Shown here: piece after piece, positions 8,291 to 16,929 of the stretch
How the letters are laid out: every line of letters starts with the position of its first letter
How positions within the stretch are numbered: position 1 is the stretch's first letter
Assembly: GCF_030295915.1 (NCBI RefSeq)
Contig: NZ_AP027361.1
Span: 186,001-250,000 of the forward strand
Source: Thalassotalea sediminis
GTDB lineage: Bacteria > Pseudomonadota > Gammaproteobacteria > Enterobacterales > Alteromonadaceae
Length of the DNA stretch: 64,000 nucleotides
Direction of reading: 5' to 3'
The notes under the pieces: model-generated
What the model was told of the DNA's origin: nothing
Seen by the model: only the letters and a program-made list of their open reading frames with translations
The model's database searches: none
Translations under genes and position numbers: made by a program

Positions 8291-10330
8291 CTATTCATTA
8301 AATGAGGAACGCGTGGGTAAAGTTACGCAAAATGTAGTGCCAGAGTTTTCAACACTTGTGACCTCTATTTTACCCGCTATGCTTTCAATAAACTGTTTTG
8401 CTTCATAAACACCAATACCCATACCTGCATTACCTTTTGTGGTATCAAAGGGCTTAAACAATCGATGTTTAATAAAATCTTCACTCATACCACAGCCATG
8501 ATCAGCGATTAAAATCTTAATGTGGTTTTTGTTGTTTTTGAGTGATATTTCTACCTTTGAGTCATCAGGGCTTGCTTCTTGTGCATTTTGAATCAAATGA
8601 TTAAGTACTGAGTGCAGCTTTTCTTCATTAGTGGCCAATTTTGCAGGCGCCATTTCTTTAATAATCACCGCTGGTTTTTCTACATTACGTTGTTGTACTA
8701 CTTTTTCAAGCAATTGAGGTAAATCAATTTCACTATTTTTAGATTTTTCAACACGCTTATTACGTAATTGAGTTAACACTTTAGCTAACCTTTCTGTAGC
8801 TGATTCGACTGTTTCAAAAACATCATCAACAAATGCTGGGTTATCGCGGTGTTTTTCCGCATTTGTATTGATGAGTGCAAGTTGTGCTTGGATGTTTTTT
8901 AAATCGTGAACTAGAAATGCGGACATGCGATTAAACGCGTCAAATTGTTTGGATTCTGCTAGCTCATCATTAGCCTCATTTAGTGAAATAAAGTTTCCTA
9001 GTTGTTTAGACACAGCAAACAATAAATCGCGGTCTTCCCAATTTAATTTTTTTAAATCGTGCACATTACCAATAAGAAAGAGGCCATAAAACGCTTTACC
9101 AATAAAAATGGGCACGATAATGCGTACACCAAAGCTTTGGCATAAATCGAGGTCGAGGTTGAGCTCCTGGTACATGGAAGGGTTAACATCAAATTCTTCA
9201 ACATCGATGATCCAACCTTTCTGTTGGCAATATTGGCTAATAAAAGTGAGCTGTAAATCAAAGCTTTCGGTAAGTTTTAAACCTCGACTGTACTTAATAT
9301 CAAAATGTAGATCATTATTACGTTTAACCAGTGCACCAGTGTGAGCATTAAGTTTAGACATCATGATTGATGTTGCCATTTGGTAGTAACTTTCAGCGCT
9401 TGTGGTTTCAATTTTTTCTATAAGGTTTAACCATTCTTCGCGGTACTCATAGCGGTTGGCGAAGAAGTTTTTTGCTATAAATACTTTTAACTTTCGTCTA
9501 AGTGATTCTGTAATCAGTAACGCGACTAAAACTACCCCACTTAATATAAGGAAGCCAATACTAACGACACTACCCCACTCACCACCGATGTAGTTAATGA
9601 CATAACCAGCAAGTGCCATAATTAAGAGATAAACGCCAGCCATCATTAATATCGAACTATAAAAGACGACCTGACGAGAAACGAAAATACGTACGGAGCC
9701 ATTTTTTATTCTGCGTGTACTAACAAGCAATAAAGGAAGTACCGCAACCGCTATATAACCGCGACTAAACCAAAAATCAAAGTCGATAGCGCCAACCATC
9801 GTTGCTTGAGCATACATAACAAAGTCAAATATTGAGGTGCTAGCCAGAGCAATGATTAACGGCCAAATTGCCCACCTAATTTGATCATCTGCACTACGGT
9901 ACAGTTGCTCCATGAGCACTAGGCTCCATAAGTTTAATACGATAAAGAGCAGATAAATATATTCATAAGAGTAATCAAGTAGAAATGTTGCTAACCAACA
10001 GACGGTCATCAAAATTCCCCATATACTCACGTACTGGCGAATATGAAAATTTGAGAGTAATTGCCGAATAGAAGTAAGTTCGGTATTGCAAATTAAGACA
10101 AGTATTGCCCAAGACGCCACTTTAAAGCCGTCTGCTACTAATACCCATTGCAAGCCAAAGCCTAATTTAATTTGAGCAGCAGCCAATGCCGATGCGATAG
10201 TGGTGATGAGTACTGAGACTATTGTCCAGCGCGCTAATAATTGACTATTTCTGGCGGCAACCAATAAAAAAGTGAAAATAACGTAGGCGATAAAGCTTAA
10301 CGTGAAGCCAACAAAACCAATAAATTCCAT
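8291..10330 (-). CDS. prsK: XrtA/PEP-CTERM system histidine kinase PrsK
   Basis: A 679-residue membrane sensor kinase. The N-terminal third (about 1-290) contains many hydrophobic segments typical of PrsK, followed by a GAF-like region (about 300-450). The phospho-acceptor region is FLVHDLKNIQAQL (about 470), and the catalytic ATPase domain has the N-box (HLIQNAQEAS), the G1-box DHGCGMS and the G2-box GNAGMGIG. It is expected to phosphorylate PrsR, encoded directly downstream. The stimulus is unknown. The start at 10330 has AAAGGTG about 14 bases upstream, a rather long spacing. Transcription must start in the 10331-10736 gap. Confidence 0.92.
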   Translation of the reverse strand: MEFIGFVGFTLSFIAYVIFTFLLVAARNSQLLARWTIVSVLITTIASALAAAQIKLGFGLQWVLVADGFKVASWAILVLICNTELTSIRQLLSNFHIRQYVSIWGILMTVCWLATFLLDYSYEYIYLLFIVLNLWSLVLMEQLYRSADDQIRWAIWPLIIALASTSIFDFVMYAQATMVGAIDFDFWFSRGYIAVAVLPLLLVSTRRIKNGSVRIFVSRQVVFYSSILMMAGVYLLIMALAGYVINYIGGEWGSVVSIGFLILSGVVLVALLITESLRRKLKVFIAKNFFANRYEYREEWLNLIEKIETTSAESYYQMATSIMMSKLNAHTGALVKRNNDLHFDIKYSRGLKLTESFDLQLTFISQYCQQKGWIIDVEEFDVNPSMYQELNLDLDLCQSFGVRIIVPIFIGKAFYGLFLIGNVHDLKKLNWEDRDLLFAVSKQLGNFISLNEANDELAESKQFDAFNRMSAFLVHDLKNIQAQLALINTNAEKHRDNPAFVDDVFETVESATERLAKVLTQLRNKRVEKSKNSEIDLPQLLEKVVQQRNVEKPAVIIKEMAPAKLATNEEKLHSVLNHLIQNAQEASPDDSKVEISLKNNKNHIKILIADHGCGMSEDFIKHRLFKPFDTTKGNAGMGIGVYEAKQFIESIAGKIEVTSVENSGTTFCVTLPTRSSFNE

Positions 10331-10736
10331 GTTTATTTAATTTACACCTTTAAACCAAACGAGAGACTCATCTCATTGACTTACACTAAAAAAGTTAGCG
10401 GAACTAACATTTATAGGATATTCAAGGTATTTAACATACCACAATATAGAATGTATCCATAATGTAAAGTGATAGTGAGTGACAACTTTTACTTATTCAA
10501 GCTAAGTCATTAAACTTATCTGTTGTTCCTGAAGGGTTACTGCACTATATAATTCGATTCACGCTGACGATTATTCAAAAAAATGAAAGGTCAGTCACTA
10601 GACCAATTAATCTTTTGGATTTACGGTAGACAATATGAATTAATGATATTAGTATTGCCGCGCTATTTTTGATGTGTCTTTTCCTTAAGACTATCATCAG
10701 AAAGATAATAAAAATCTATAGATTAATTGCGAATAA
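10331..10736. other. Intergenic region between prsK (-) and tRNA-Arg (+)
   Basis: A 406-base AT-rich gap with no plausible coding sequence. It must carry the prsK promoter on the minus strand and the tRNA promoter on the plus strand. A small inverted repeat GTTAG...CTAAC lies near 10394. The best sigma-70-like element faces the tRNA and is listed separately. Confidence 0.5.
10669..10697 (+). promoter_or_regulatory. Sigma-70-like promoter for tRNA-Arg
   Basis: A TTGATG hexamer, a 17-base spacer and TATCAT, ending 39 bases before the mature tRNA. Spacing is optimal and both hexamers keep four of six consensus bases. The assignment rests on sequence match only. Confidence 0.4.
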
Positions 10737-10813
10737 CCACCCGTAGCTCAGCTGGATAGAGCGTACGCCTCCGGAGCGTAAGGCCACAGGTTCGACTCCT
10801 GTCGGGTGGGCCA
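10737..10813 (+). tRNA. tRNA-Arg (anticodon CCG)
   Basis: A 77-base cloverleaf: acceptor stem CCACCCG/CGGGTGG, D-stem GCTC/GAGC, anticodon stem TACGC/GCGTA with loop CTCCGGA giving anticodon CCG (reads CGG, Arg), T-stem ACAGG/CCTGT with loop TTCGACT, discriminator G and encoded CCA. It closely resembles the single-copy proteobacterial tRNA-Arg(CCG). It sits between the prsKR pair and the polysaccharide genes. I found no second copy of its 3' end in the window. Confidence 0.95.
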
Positions 10814-11027
10814 TCACTTAAAACCCCGTCTTATTCATTAATCACGCTGCTATCAATGTTTGTATTTGTAAATAGCACAGAAAACGTGCTCTTACTTGAG
10901 TTATTGTGATGTTAGTTAATCGCATGTCTCTCGCTTTAATACACAATTAATTTCAAGTAAAACAAACACGCTACTTATATTTAACCTACCAATCAGTTAT
11001 ATCTAGTTAAATATAAATATTATCGTT

Positions 11028-11059
11028 ACAATGCTAGCATTGTTAAATTTTTGTATCAT
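11028..11059. promoter_or_regulatory. 16-bp perfect palindrome overlapping a possible promoter upstream of tviB-like gene
   Basis: ACAATGCTAGCATTGT (11028-11043) is a perfect 16-base palindrome centred about 50 bases before the start codon. A TATCAT hexamer at 11054-11059 would place the palindrome across the -35 region, the classic position for an operator. Function is inferred; the symmetry is directly visible. Confidence 0.4.
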
Positions 11060-11085
11060 TACTGATTAAACAGGTAGATGGAGTT

Positions 11086-12366
11086 ATGATGGAACAAACA
11101 ATAAATGCAAAAGTTGCAGTTATTGGCCTTGGATATGTAGGGCTACCTTTAGCCGTAGAGTTTGGTAAGAAACTAGATACGGTAGGCTTTGATATTAATC
11201 AAGGACGTGTAGATGAATTGAATCAAGGTTATGACCGAACACTTGAAGTTGAAAGTGATGAGCTCCGTTCAGCCAAACAATTAAATTGCTCAAGCAACCC
11301 TGAAGATATTCTAGGTTGTGATTTTTATATTGTCACTGTTCCTACACCTATTGATGATCATAAACAACCTGACCTTACGCCTTTGCAAAAAGCATCTGAA
11401 ATGTTAGGTAAAGTGATTAAAAAAAATGCAACAGTCATTTATGAGTCAACGGTTTATCCTGGCGCAACAGAAGAAGTTTGCGTGCCCATTTTAGAGCAAG
11501 TATCCGGGTTAACCTACAATGAAGATTTCTTCGTTGGTTATTCACCAGAAAGGATCAACCCAGGTGATAAAACCCATCGTCTACCTTCGATATTAAAAGT
11601 AACCTCTGGATCTACACCTGTGGTGGCTGAAAAAGTCGATGCACTCTATCAAACAATTATTACCGCTGGTACATATAAAGCGTCATCAATTAAAGTGGCG
11701 GAAGCTGCTAAAGTGATAGAAAACACACAGCGCGATGTTAATATCGCGCTGATCAATGAGTTATCGATTATCTTTAATCGCTTAGAAATTGATACCTTAG
11801 AAGTATTAGAAGCCGCAGGCACAAAATGGAACTTTCTACCATTTAGACCAGGTTTAGTGGGTGGGCATTGTATTGGTGTAGATCCGTACTATTTAACACA
11901 TAAAGCCCAAGCGGTTGGTTATCATCCAGAAATGATTTTAGCCGGTCGAAGATTAAATGATGGTATGGGTGAGTATGTTGTTTCACAACTCGTAAAAGGT
12001 ATGCTTAAAAAGCGCATCCAGGTTGAACAAGCTAATGTGCTTGTTATGGGCTTAACGTTTAAGGAAAACTGTCCTGATTTACGTAATACTAAAGTGATAG
12101 ACATTATTCATGAACTTAAAGAGTACAATATCAATGTTGATATCGTTGATCCATTATGTACCAATGATGATGCTATGCATGAATATAATGTTTCGTTAAC
12201 AGAAACGCCGCAAAAAAATCATTATGATGCGATTATACTGGCAGTAGCACATGACCAGTTTAAGGCACAAGGTATTGACAGTATCAAAGGGTACGGAAAG
12301 GATGTGCATGTATTATATGATTTAAAATGCATGGTAGATAAAGCATCGGTAGACATGCGTCTTTAA
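11086..12366 (+). CDS. tviB: UDP-N-acetylglucosamine 6-dehydrogenase, TviB/WbpA-like
   Basis: A 426-residue UDP-glucose/GDP-mannose dehydrogenase family protein. It has an NAD-binding Rossmann motif GLGYVGLP near the N-terminus, the [12 protein letters not shown] segment, and catalytic Cys262 in [12 protein letters not shown]. Close resemblance to the Vi-antigen enzyme TviB indicates oxidation of UDP-GlcNAc to UDP-N-acetylglucosaminuronic acid in the cytoplasm. The next gene is a TviC-like epimerase 37 bases downstream, which would give UDP-GalNAcA, the same pair that builds Vi antigen. Two tandem ATGs (11086 and 11089) follow GGAG; the second has the more usual spacing. Expression may be controlled by the palindrome at 11028. 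Confidence 0.88.
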   Translation: MMEQTINAKVAVIGLGYVGLPLAVEFGKKLDTVGFDINQGRVDELNQGYDRTLEVESDELRSAKQLNCSSNPEDILGCDFYIVTVPTPIDDHKQPDLTPLQKASEMLGKVIKKNATVIYESTVYPGATEEVCVPILEQVSGLTYNEDFFVGYSPERINPGDKTHRLPSILKVTSGSTPVVAEKVDALYQTIITAGTYKASSIKVAEAAKVIENTQRDVNIALINELSIIFNRLEIDTLEVLEAAGTKWNFLPFRPGLVGGHCIGVDPYYLTHKAQAVGYHPEMILAGRRLNDGMGEYVVSQLVKGMLKKRIQVEQANVLVMGLTFKENCPDLRNTKVIDIIHELKEYNINVDIVDPLCTNDDAMHEYNVSLTETPQKNHYDAIILAVAHDQFKAQGIDSIKGYGKDVHVLYDLKCMVDKASVDMRL

Positions 12367-12403
12367 TCATAAAATTTGAATCAAATATGGAATATTTAAG
12401 CAA

Positions 12404-13420
12404 ATGTACGAGAAAATAAAGCAAGACATTTCAAACTCACCTAAAACGTGGCTTATCACTGGCGTTGCTGGTTTTATTGGCTCGAACTTACTTGAAGCGT
12501 TACTAAAGCTTAATCAAAAAGTCATTGGTTTGGACAATTTTGCTACGGGTTATCAACGCAACCTTGATGAAGTTAAAGGGTTAGTTGATGATGAACAATG
12601 GCAAGGTTTTACCTTTATTGAAGGCGATATTCGTGATTTTGATACCTGTTTAAAAGCAACTACTGGGGTCGATTACGTCTTGCATCAAGCTGCACTAGGG
12701 TCAGTGCCAAGATCGATTGCAGACCCTATTACTACTAATGCTGCAAATATTACTGGCTTTTTAAACATGTTAGAAGCTAGCAAACAAAGTAAAGTTGCAA
12801 GTTTTGTTTATGCGGCGAGTAGTTCAACTTATGGGGATCACCCAGCATTACCTAAGGTTGAAGAGAATATTGGTAACCCACTATCTCCTTATGCAGTCAC
12901 TAAGTATGTTAACGAGCTATATGCTGATGTGTACGCGAGAACATATGACTTTAAGTGTATTGGCTTACGTTATTTTAATGTTTTTGGTCGTCGACAAGAT
13001 CCTGATGGCGCATACGCTGCCGTCATTCCTAAATGGACTGCAGCGATGATTAAAGATGAACAAGTCTTTATCAATGGCGATGGCTTAACAAGTAGAGATT
13101 TTTGTTATATTGAGAATACAGTTCAAATGAATATCTTAGCGGCAACTGCGCCAGAAGATGCAAAAGCCGAAGTGTATAATGTAGCTGTAGGTGATAGAAC
13201 AACATTGAATGACTTATTTGACGCAATAAAAACAGCGCTTATTAATAATAACATTGATATTAAAAAAGCGCCTGAATACAGAGAGTTTAGACAAGGTGAC
13301 GTACGTCATTCTCAAGCGAATGTTGATAAAGCGAAGGATAAGCTAGGGTATGCACCAAGCTATCGAGTTCAGGCCGGTATATTAGAAGCGATGCCGTGGT
13401 ACTTGGAGAACGTTAAATAG
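12404..13420 (+). CDS. tviC: UDP-N-acetylhexosamine(uronic acid) 4-epimerase, TviC/WbpP-like
   Basis: A 338-residue extended short-chain dehydrogenase. It shows [13 protein letters not shown] (NAD-binding glycine motif), [10 protein letters not shown], the Ser catalytic segment [11 protein letters not shown] and the YAVTKY catalytic Tyr-Lys. It matches the TviC/WbpP/WbgU group, which interconverts UDP-GlcNAc/GalNAc or their uronic acids. With the TviB-like enzyme immediately upstream, the most economical role is making UDP-GalNAcA for the exopolysaccharide repeat unit. The ribosome site is weak. Whether it prefers the uronic acid or the neutral sugar cannot be told from sequence. Confidence 0.87.
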   Translation: MYEKIKQDISNSPKTWLITGVAGFIGSNLLEALLKLNQKVIGLDNFATGYQRNLDEVKGLVDDEQWQGFTFIEGDIRDFDTCLKATTGVDYVLHQAALGSVPRSIADPITTNAANITGFLNMLEASKQSKVASFVYAASSSTYGDHPALPKVEENIGNPLSPYAVTKYVNELYADVYARTYDFKCIGLRYFNVFGRRQDPDGAYAAVIPKWTAAMIKDEQVFINGDGLTSRDFCYIENTVQMNILAATAPEDAKAEVYNVAVGDRTTLNDLFDAIKTALINNNIDIKKAPEYREFRQGDVRHSQANVDKAKDKLGYAPSYRVQAGILEAMPWYLENVK

Positions 13421-13554
13421 CGTTGTTAATTTGAATGTTGAGCGAGTTCTCATATTTTTATGATTTACGAAAATACTCATCTATACTGTAGGCAATGATG
13501 GCTCAAAATCCCTCTAAAATAATAACAAAATTATTGGCCTGGAAAGGAATAGCA

Positions 13555-13575
13555 ATGTTTTATTGGAGCAAATAG
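13555..13575 (+). CDS. Possible 6-codon leader ORF
   Basis: ATG TTT TAT TGG AGC AAA TAG, preceded by a strong ribosome site (GGAAAGGAA, 13541-13549). The stop is 4 bases before the ATG of the acyltransferase gene at 13580. The acyltransferase's own ribosome site would have to be the GGAG inside this mini-ORF. It could couple translation or act as a leader peptide, or be fortuitous. Confidence 0.25.
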   Translation: MFYWSK

Positions 13576-13579
13576 CATA

Positions 13580-14398
13580 ATGAGCTGGAGCAAAAAACTG
13601 TTAAATACCCCAGTTGTTGGGGATGTAACTAAAAGATTGGTTTCTATGAAAGCCAGTCATGATGCTAAAAACATTGCTGAGCATTTTACCAAATTTCTCG
13701 CTCCAGAAGTTGCGGTAACGCCTGAACTGCGGGATGAAGTCTTTAGAATTCGTCATAATGTCTATTGTGAAGAGCTTGCTTTCGAACGTATTAAAGAAGA
13801 AGGCAAAGAAAGAGACGAGTTTGATGATCAATCCATATTCAGTATGATCAAACATAAGCCTTCCAATATATACACTAGCTGTGTGCGAGTGGTGCAATCT
13901 CGTAGTGAAGACGAATTATTACCGATTGAAAAATACTGCTTGGATTCTATTCAAAATAAAGAATTACACCCGAGTAATTTTGCTCGCGATGAAATATGTG
14001 AAATTTCTCGGTTAGCCGTAAAAGCCGATTTTCGCCGTCGTGCTAGTGATCAATTTAAGGGCTCTGCAACGGGTGCCATTAGTGAATCGACCTACTCGGA
14101 AACAGAGTTACGTTGCTTTCCTTTTATTGCTATTGGCCTGTATATGGCTGCCGCGACCATGGCAATTAATACCGGCATGAATCATGTTTACGTGATGATG
14201 GAGCCTCGGCTGGCACGCAGTATGAAATTTGTCGGCATTAAATTTATACAACTTGGTGAGGCGATAGACTATCATGGTCTAAGAGCGCCATATTATATCA
14301 ACCCAAATATCTTCTTGGAGAATCTAACACCTGGATTTTCAGCACTGTACTTATCGATTCGAGAAGATATCTGCAAACAACTACCAAAGGTGAGTTAA
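13580..14398 (+). CDS. PEP-CTERM/exosortase system-associated acyltransferase (autoinducer-synthase-like GNAT)
   Basis: A 272-residue protein resembling the exosortase-linked family TIGR03694, distantly related to LuxI-type N-acyl amino acid/homoserine-lactone synthases. Visible features are the N-terminal core RDEVFRIRHNVYCEEL (about 50-65), a central DEFDDQS acidic segment, CVRVVQS, and EICEISRLAV followed by an Arg-rich patch. Family function is unproven; it probably transfers an acyl group from acyl-ACP or acyl-CoA to an amine. It has a 159-base upstream gap with a tiny possible leader ORF, and its neighbours are nucleotide-sugar enzymes and an E1-like adenylyltransferase. There is no signal peptide, so it should be cytoplasmic. 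Confidence 0.8.
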   Translation: MSWSKKLLNTPVVGDVTKRLVSMKASHDAKNIAEHFTKFLAPEVAVTPELRDEVFRIRHNVYCEELAFERIKEEGKERDEFDDQSIFSMIKHKPSNIYTSCVRVVQSRSEDELLPIEKYCLDSIQNKELHPSNFARDEICEISRLAVKADFRRRASDQFKGSATGAISESTYSETELRCFPFIAIGLYMAAATMAINTGMNHVYVMMEPRLARSMKFVGIKFIQLGEAIDYHGLRAPYYINPNIFLENLTPGFSALYLSIREDICKQLPKVS

Positions 14399-14494
14399 AT
14401 CAATTGGTAGAAATTGTTTCCTAATAAAATAACCGTTTATAATACCACCAGTATGTCAAACCTATATTGCTAATTACTAAACAAAGGATAATGA

Positions 14495-16771
14495 ATGAAG
14501 ATTGGGATAATTGTGGGAACACGCCCTGAAATAATAAAAATGGCGCCAGTAATAAGAGAATGTGAAAAACGCAATATACCGTATTTTATCATTCATTCTA
14601 ATCAACATTACTCCAAAGAAATGGATAGTATTTTCTTTGAAGAATTAAATTTACCAGCGCCACATTATAATTTAGGTGTAGGGTCTGGATTACATAGTAA
14701 TCAAACCGGTAATATTCTTATTAAAATGGAACCGATTTTAGTCGAAGAACAACCTGATGTTGTTTTAGTTCAAGGTGACACAAACACTGTATTAGCAGGT
14801 GCATTAGCGGCGTCTAAGTTGAACATTAAAGTTGGTCATATTGAAGCTGGATTGAGAAGCTATGATCGCACAATGCCAGAAGAAACAAACCGTATTCTTA
14901 CTGACCACATTAGTGAATACTTGTTTGCAGTTGGCCCAAACCAAGAAGCGATACTAAAAGCAGAAGGTATAGCAACAGATAAAATACATACAGTAGGTAA
15001 TACTGTTTCGGATTCATTATTCCAGCACTTGGAAATTTCAAAGAAAACCAGCAAAATTTTACAGACGCTTGACCTTAAAGCAAAAGAATACTTTTTAGTA
15101 ACTGCCCATCGAGCGTCTAATGTAGATATTCCATCTCATTTACAAGAATTAATTGCGTTATTTGATGCGGTTCACGCGAAATATTCTCAGAAAATCGTAT
15201 GGCCAATTCACCCACGAACGCAAAAGAAGCTTAATGAATACAATATTGAAGTGCCAAGCTACTTACAATTAATACCGCCTATTGGCTATTTAGACTTTAT
15301 TCAATTGCAAAAAAATGCGCGACTTATACTAACAGATTCAGGCGGTATTCAAGAAGAAGCATGTTTGTTAAATGTGCCATCTTTGACGTTAAGAGAAAAT
15401 ACAGAAAGGCCTGAAGCCGTTGAAGTAGGGGCAAGTGAACTTGTCGGGCGTGATGCTACCAAAGCGGTAAATGCAGCAGCTCAATGGTTAAATAGCGATG
15501 ATCCTTCTTGGGAAAACCCATTTGGTGATGGTCATGTTGCTGAAAAAATCATTGATATTTTACAAGGCGTTGACGAAAGTATTGTTGATCAAGATATTAT
15601 TGCGAAGAATGAATCAATTGCTGTTGTAGGTATGGGCTACATGGGGCTACCAATTGCTAGTTTATTGGCACAAGCTGGCTACCATGTAGTGGGAGTCGAC
15701 TTAAATAAGGATAAAGTCGATGCTATCAATAGAGCTGAATGCCCATTTGACGAAGTAGGTCTACCAGAACTTATCAATCAAGTTGTTTCGCAAGGCTTTT
15801 TGCGAGCCTCTGTGGAAATACCGTCAAGTGATACATACTTAGTTGCTGTACCTACACCTCATAAAGGTAGTAAGTGTGATCGTAGTTATGTATTTGCAGC
15901 AGTAGACGCAATTGCTGAAGTCGCTAAAGATGGACAAACCGTTATTCTTGAGTCGACCATTTCTCCACAAACAAGCCTAGCGGTAGAAGAAAGGCTTGCA
16001 CAACGAGGTGTCAACATTGATGTAGTTCACTGCCCAGAAAGAGCTATTCCTGGACAAACATTACATGAGCTTGTAAACAACGATAGAATTATTGGTGCAA
16101 GCAGCGAAACAGCGCAGCAAAAAGTTAAGACGATATATCAAAGCTTTGTTAATGGTGAGGTATTTTTAACGGACTTAACAACGGCTGAGTGTGTTAAATT
16201 AGTTGAAAATACATCGAGAGACGTAGGCATTGCTTTTGCAAACGAGCTTGCAGAGGTTTGCCAAGAGCTCGATGTTGATGTGTATGAAGTAATTAAGCTT
16301 GCTAATCGTCATCCACGCGTTAACGTATTAACACCTGGACCTGGGGTTGGTGGTCACTGTATTCCAATCGACCCTTGGTTTTTAGTTGAGAATACAACCA
16401 ACGGTGAACTTGTTCGATTATCGCGAAAAATTAATGATCAGCGACCGCTAATTGTTGCAAATAAAGTCAGTAAGCTTGCGAAGTCTTTAAATGCGAAAAA
16501 AATTACCTTGCTAGGGGTAGCATATAAACCAAATGTCGACGATTGTCGAGAAACGCCAGCTGAACCTATTTATCATGCCCTTATTGAAATGGGCTACGAA
16601 GTGAGTTATCACGATCCTCATGTCGCTAACTGGCATTGTAGTCGCTTAAACTCACTTGAAGAGGTTGCAGCACACGCTGAGGTGCAAGTAATTGTTACGG
16701 CTCATGATGAGTATAAAGCGCTTAGTCAAGCTAACAATTTGTTTGATGCGTGCGGTTTATTGAAAGGTTAA
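14495..16771 (+). CDS. WecB-WecC fusion: UDP-GlcNAc 2-epimerase / UDP-ManNAc dehydrogenase
   Basis: One uninterrupted 758-codon frame encodes two enzymes. Residues 1-365 are a non-hydrolysing UDP-GlcNAc 2-epimerase (GTRPEIIKMAPV, GDTNTVLAG, HIEAGLRS, PEETNR, SGGIQEEA). Residues about 372-758 are a UDP-sugar dehydrogenase (GMGYMGLPIAS Rossmann motif, ESTISPQT, catalytic Cys622 in GGHCIPIDPWF). WecB and WecC are normally separate proteins that act in sequence, UDP-GlcNAc to UDP-ManNAc to UDP-ManNAcA. The linker is only about ten residues. It supplies a second uronic acid besides the TviB/TviC product. The start has AAAGGA 7 bases upstream. The reading frame shows no sign of a fused frameshift. 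Confidence 0.9.
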   Translation: MKIGIIVGTRPEIIKMAPVIRECEKRNIPYFIIHSNQHYSKEMDSIFFEELNLPAPHYNLGVGSGLHSNQTGNILIKMEPILVEEQPDVVLVQGDTNTVLAGALAASKLNIKVGHIEAGLRSYDRTMPEETNRILTDHISEYLFAVGPNQEAILKAEGIATDKIHTVGNTVSDSLFQHLEISKKTSKILQTLDLKAKEYFLVTAHRASNVDIPSHLQELIALFDAVHAKYSQKIVWPIHPRTQKKLNEYNIEVPSYLQLIPPIGYLDFIQLQKNARLILTDSGGIQEEACLLNVPSLTLRENTERPEAVEVGASELVGRDATKAVNAAAQWLNSDDPSWENPFGDGHVAEKIIDILQGVDESIVDQDIIAKNESIAVVGMGYMGLPIASLLAQAGYHVVGVDLNKDKVDAINRAECPFDEVGLPELINQVVSQGFLRASVEIPSSDTYLVAVPTPHKGSKCDRSYVFAAVDAIAEVAKDGQTVILESTISPQTSLAVEERLAQRGVNIDVVHCPERAIPGQTLHELVNNDRIIGASSETAQQKVKTIYQSFVNGEVFLTDLTTAECVKLVENTSRDVGIAFANELAEVCQELDVDVYEVIKLANRHPRVNVLTPGPGVGGHCIPIDPWFLVENTTNGELVRLSRKINDQRPLIVANKVSKLAKSLNAKKITLLGVAYKPNVDDCRETPAEPIYHALIEMGYEVSYHDPHVANWHCSRLNSLEEVAAHAEVQVIVTAHDEYKALSQANNLFDACGLLKG

Positions 16772-16780
16772 AGTGCGATG

Positions 16781-16815
16781 ACTATCGGCGGTGAATAATC
16801 CGTCGATAGTTTATA
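16781..16815 (+). terminator. Stem-loop after wecB-wecC fusion, possible terminator
   Basis: An 11-bp stem ACTATCGGCGG / CCGTCGATAGT (one G-U pair), loop TGAATAAT, starting 10 bases after the stop codon. The T-tract is poor (TTATAC), so it may be a weak terminator or an mRNA-stabilising hairpin before the E1-like gene. Confidence 0.4.
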
Positions 16816-16929
16816 CAACGTATTGGTATGGTTTATTTTTCCAATTACTCGAACCAATAAATACGTCCTATACTATCATTACTGCTAACAGACTCTTCTG
16901 ATCTTCATGGTTACTTAAGGGATATATAC

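Noticed and set aside
10737..10813. tRNA-Arg as an integration site of a genomic island
   Set aside because: No integrase gene and no second copy of the tRNA 3' end were found in the window, and core XrtA genes (prsK/prsR) lie on its other side.
13534..13555. Possible second sigma-54 promoter (CTGG...GC) before the acyltransferase gene
   Set aside because: The GG-GC spacing is 9 bases instead of 10 and the -24 consensus TGGCAC is not met.
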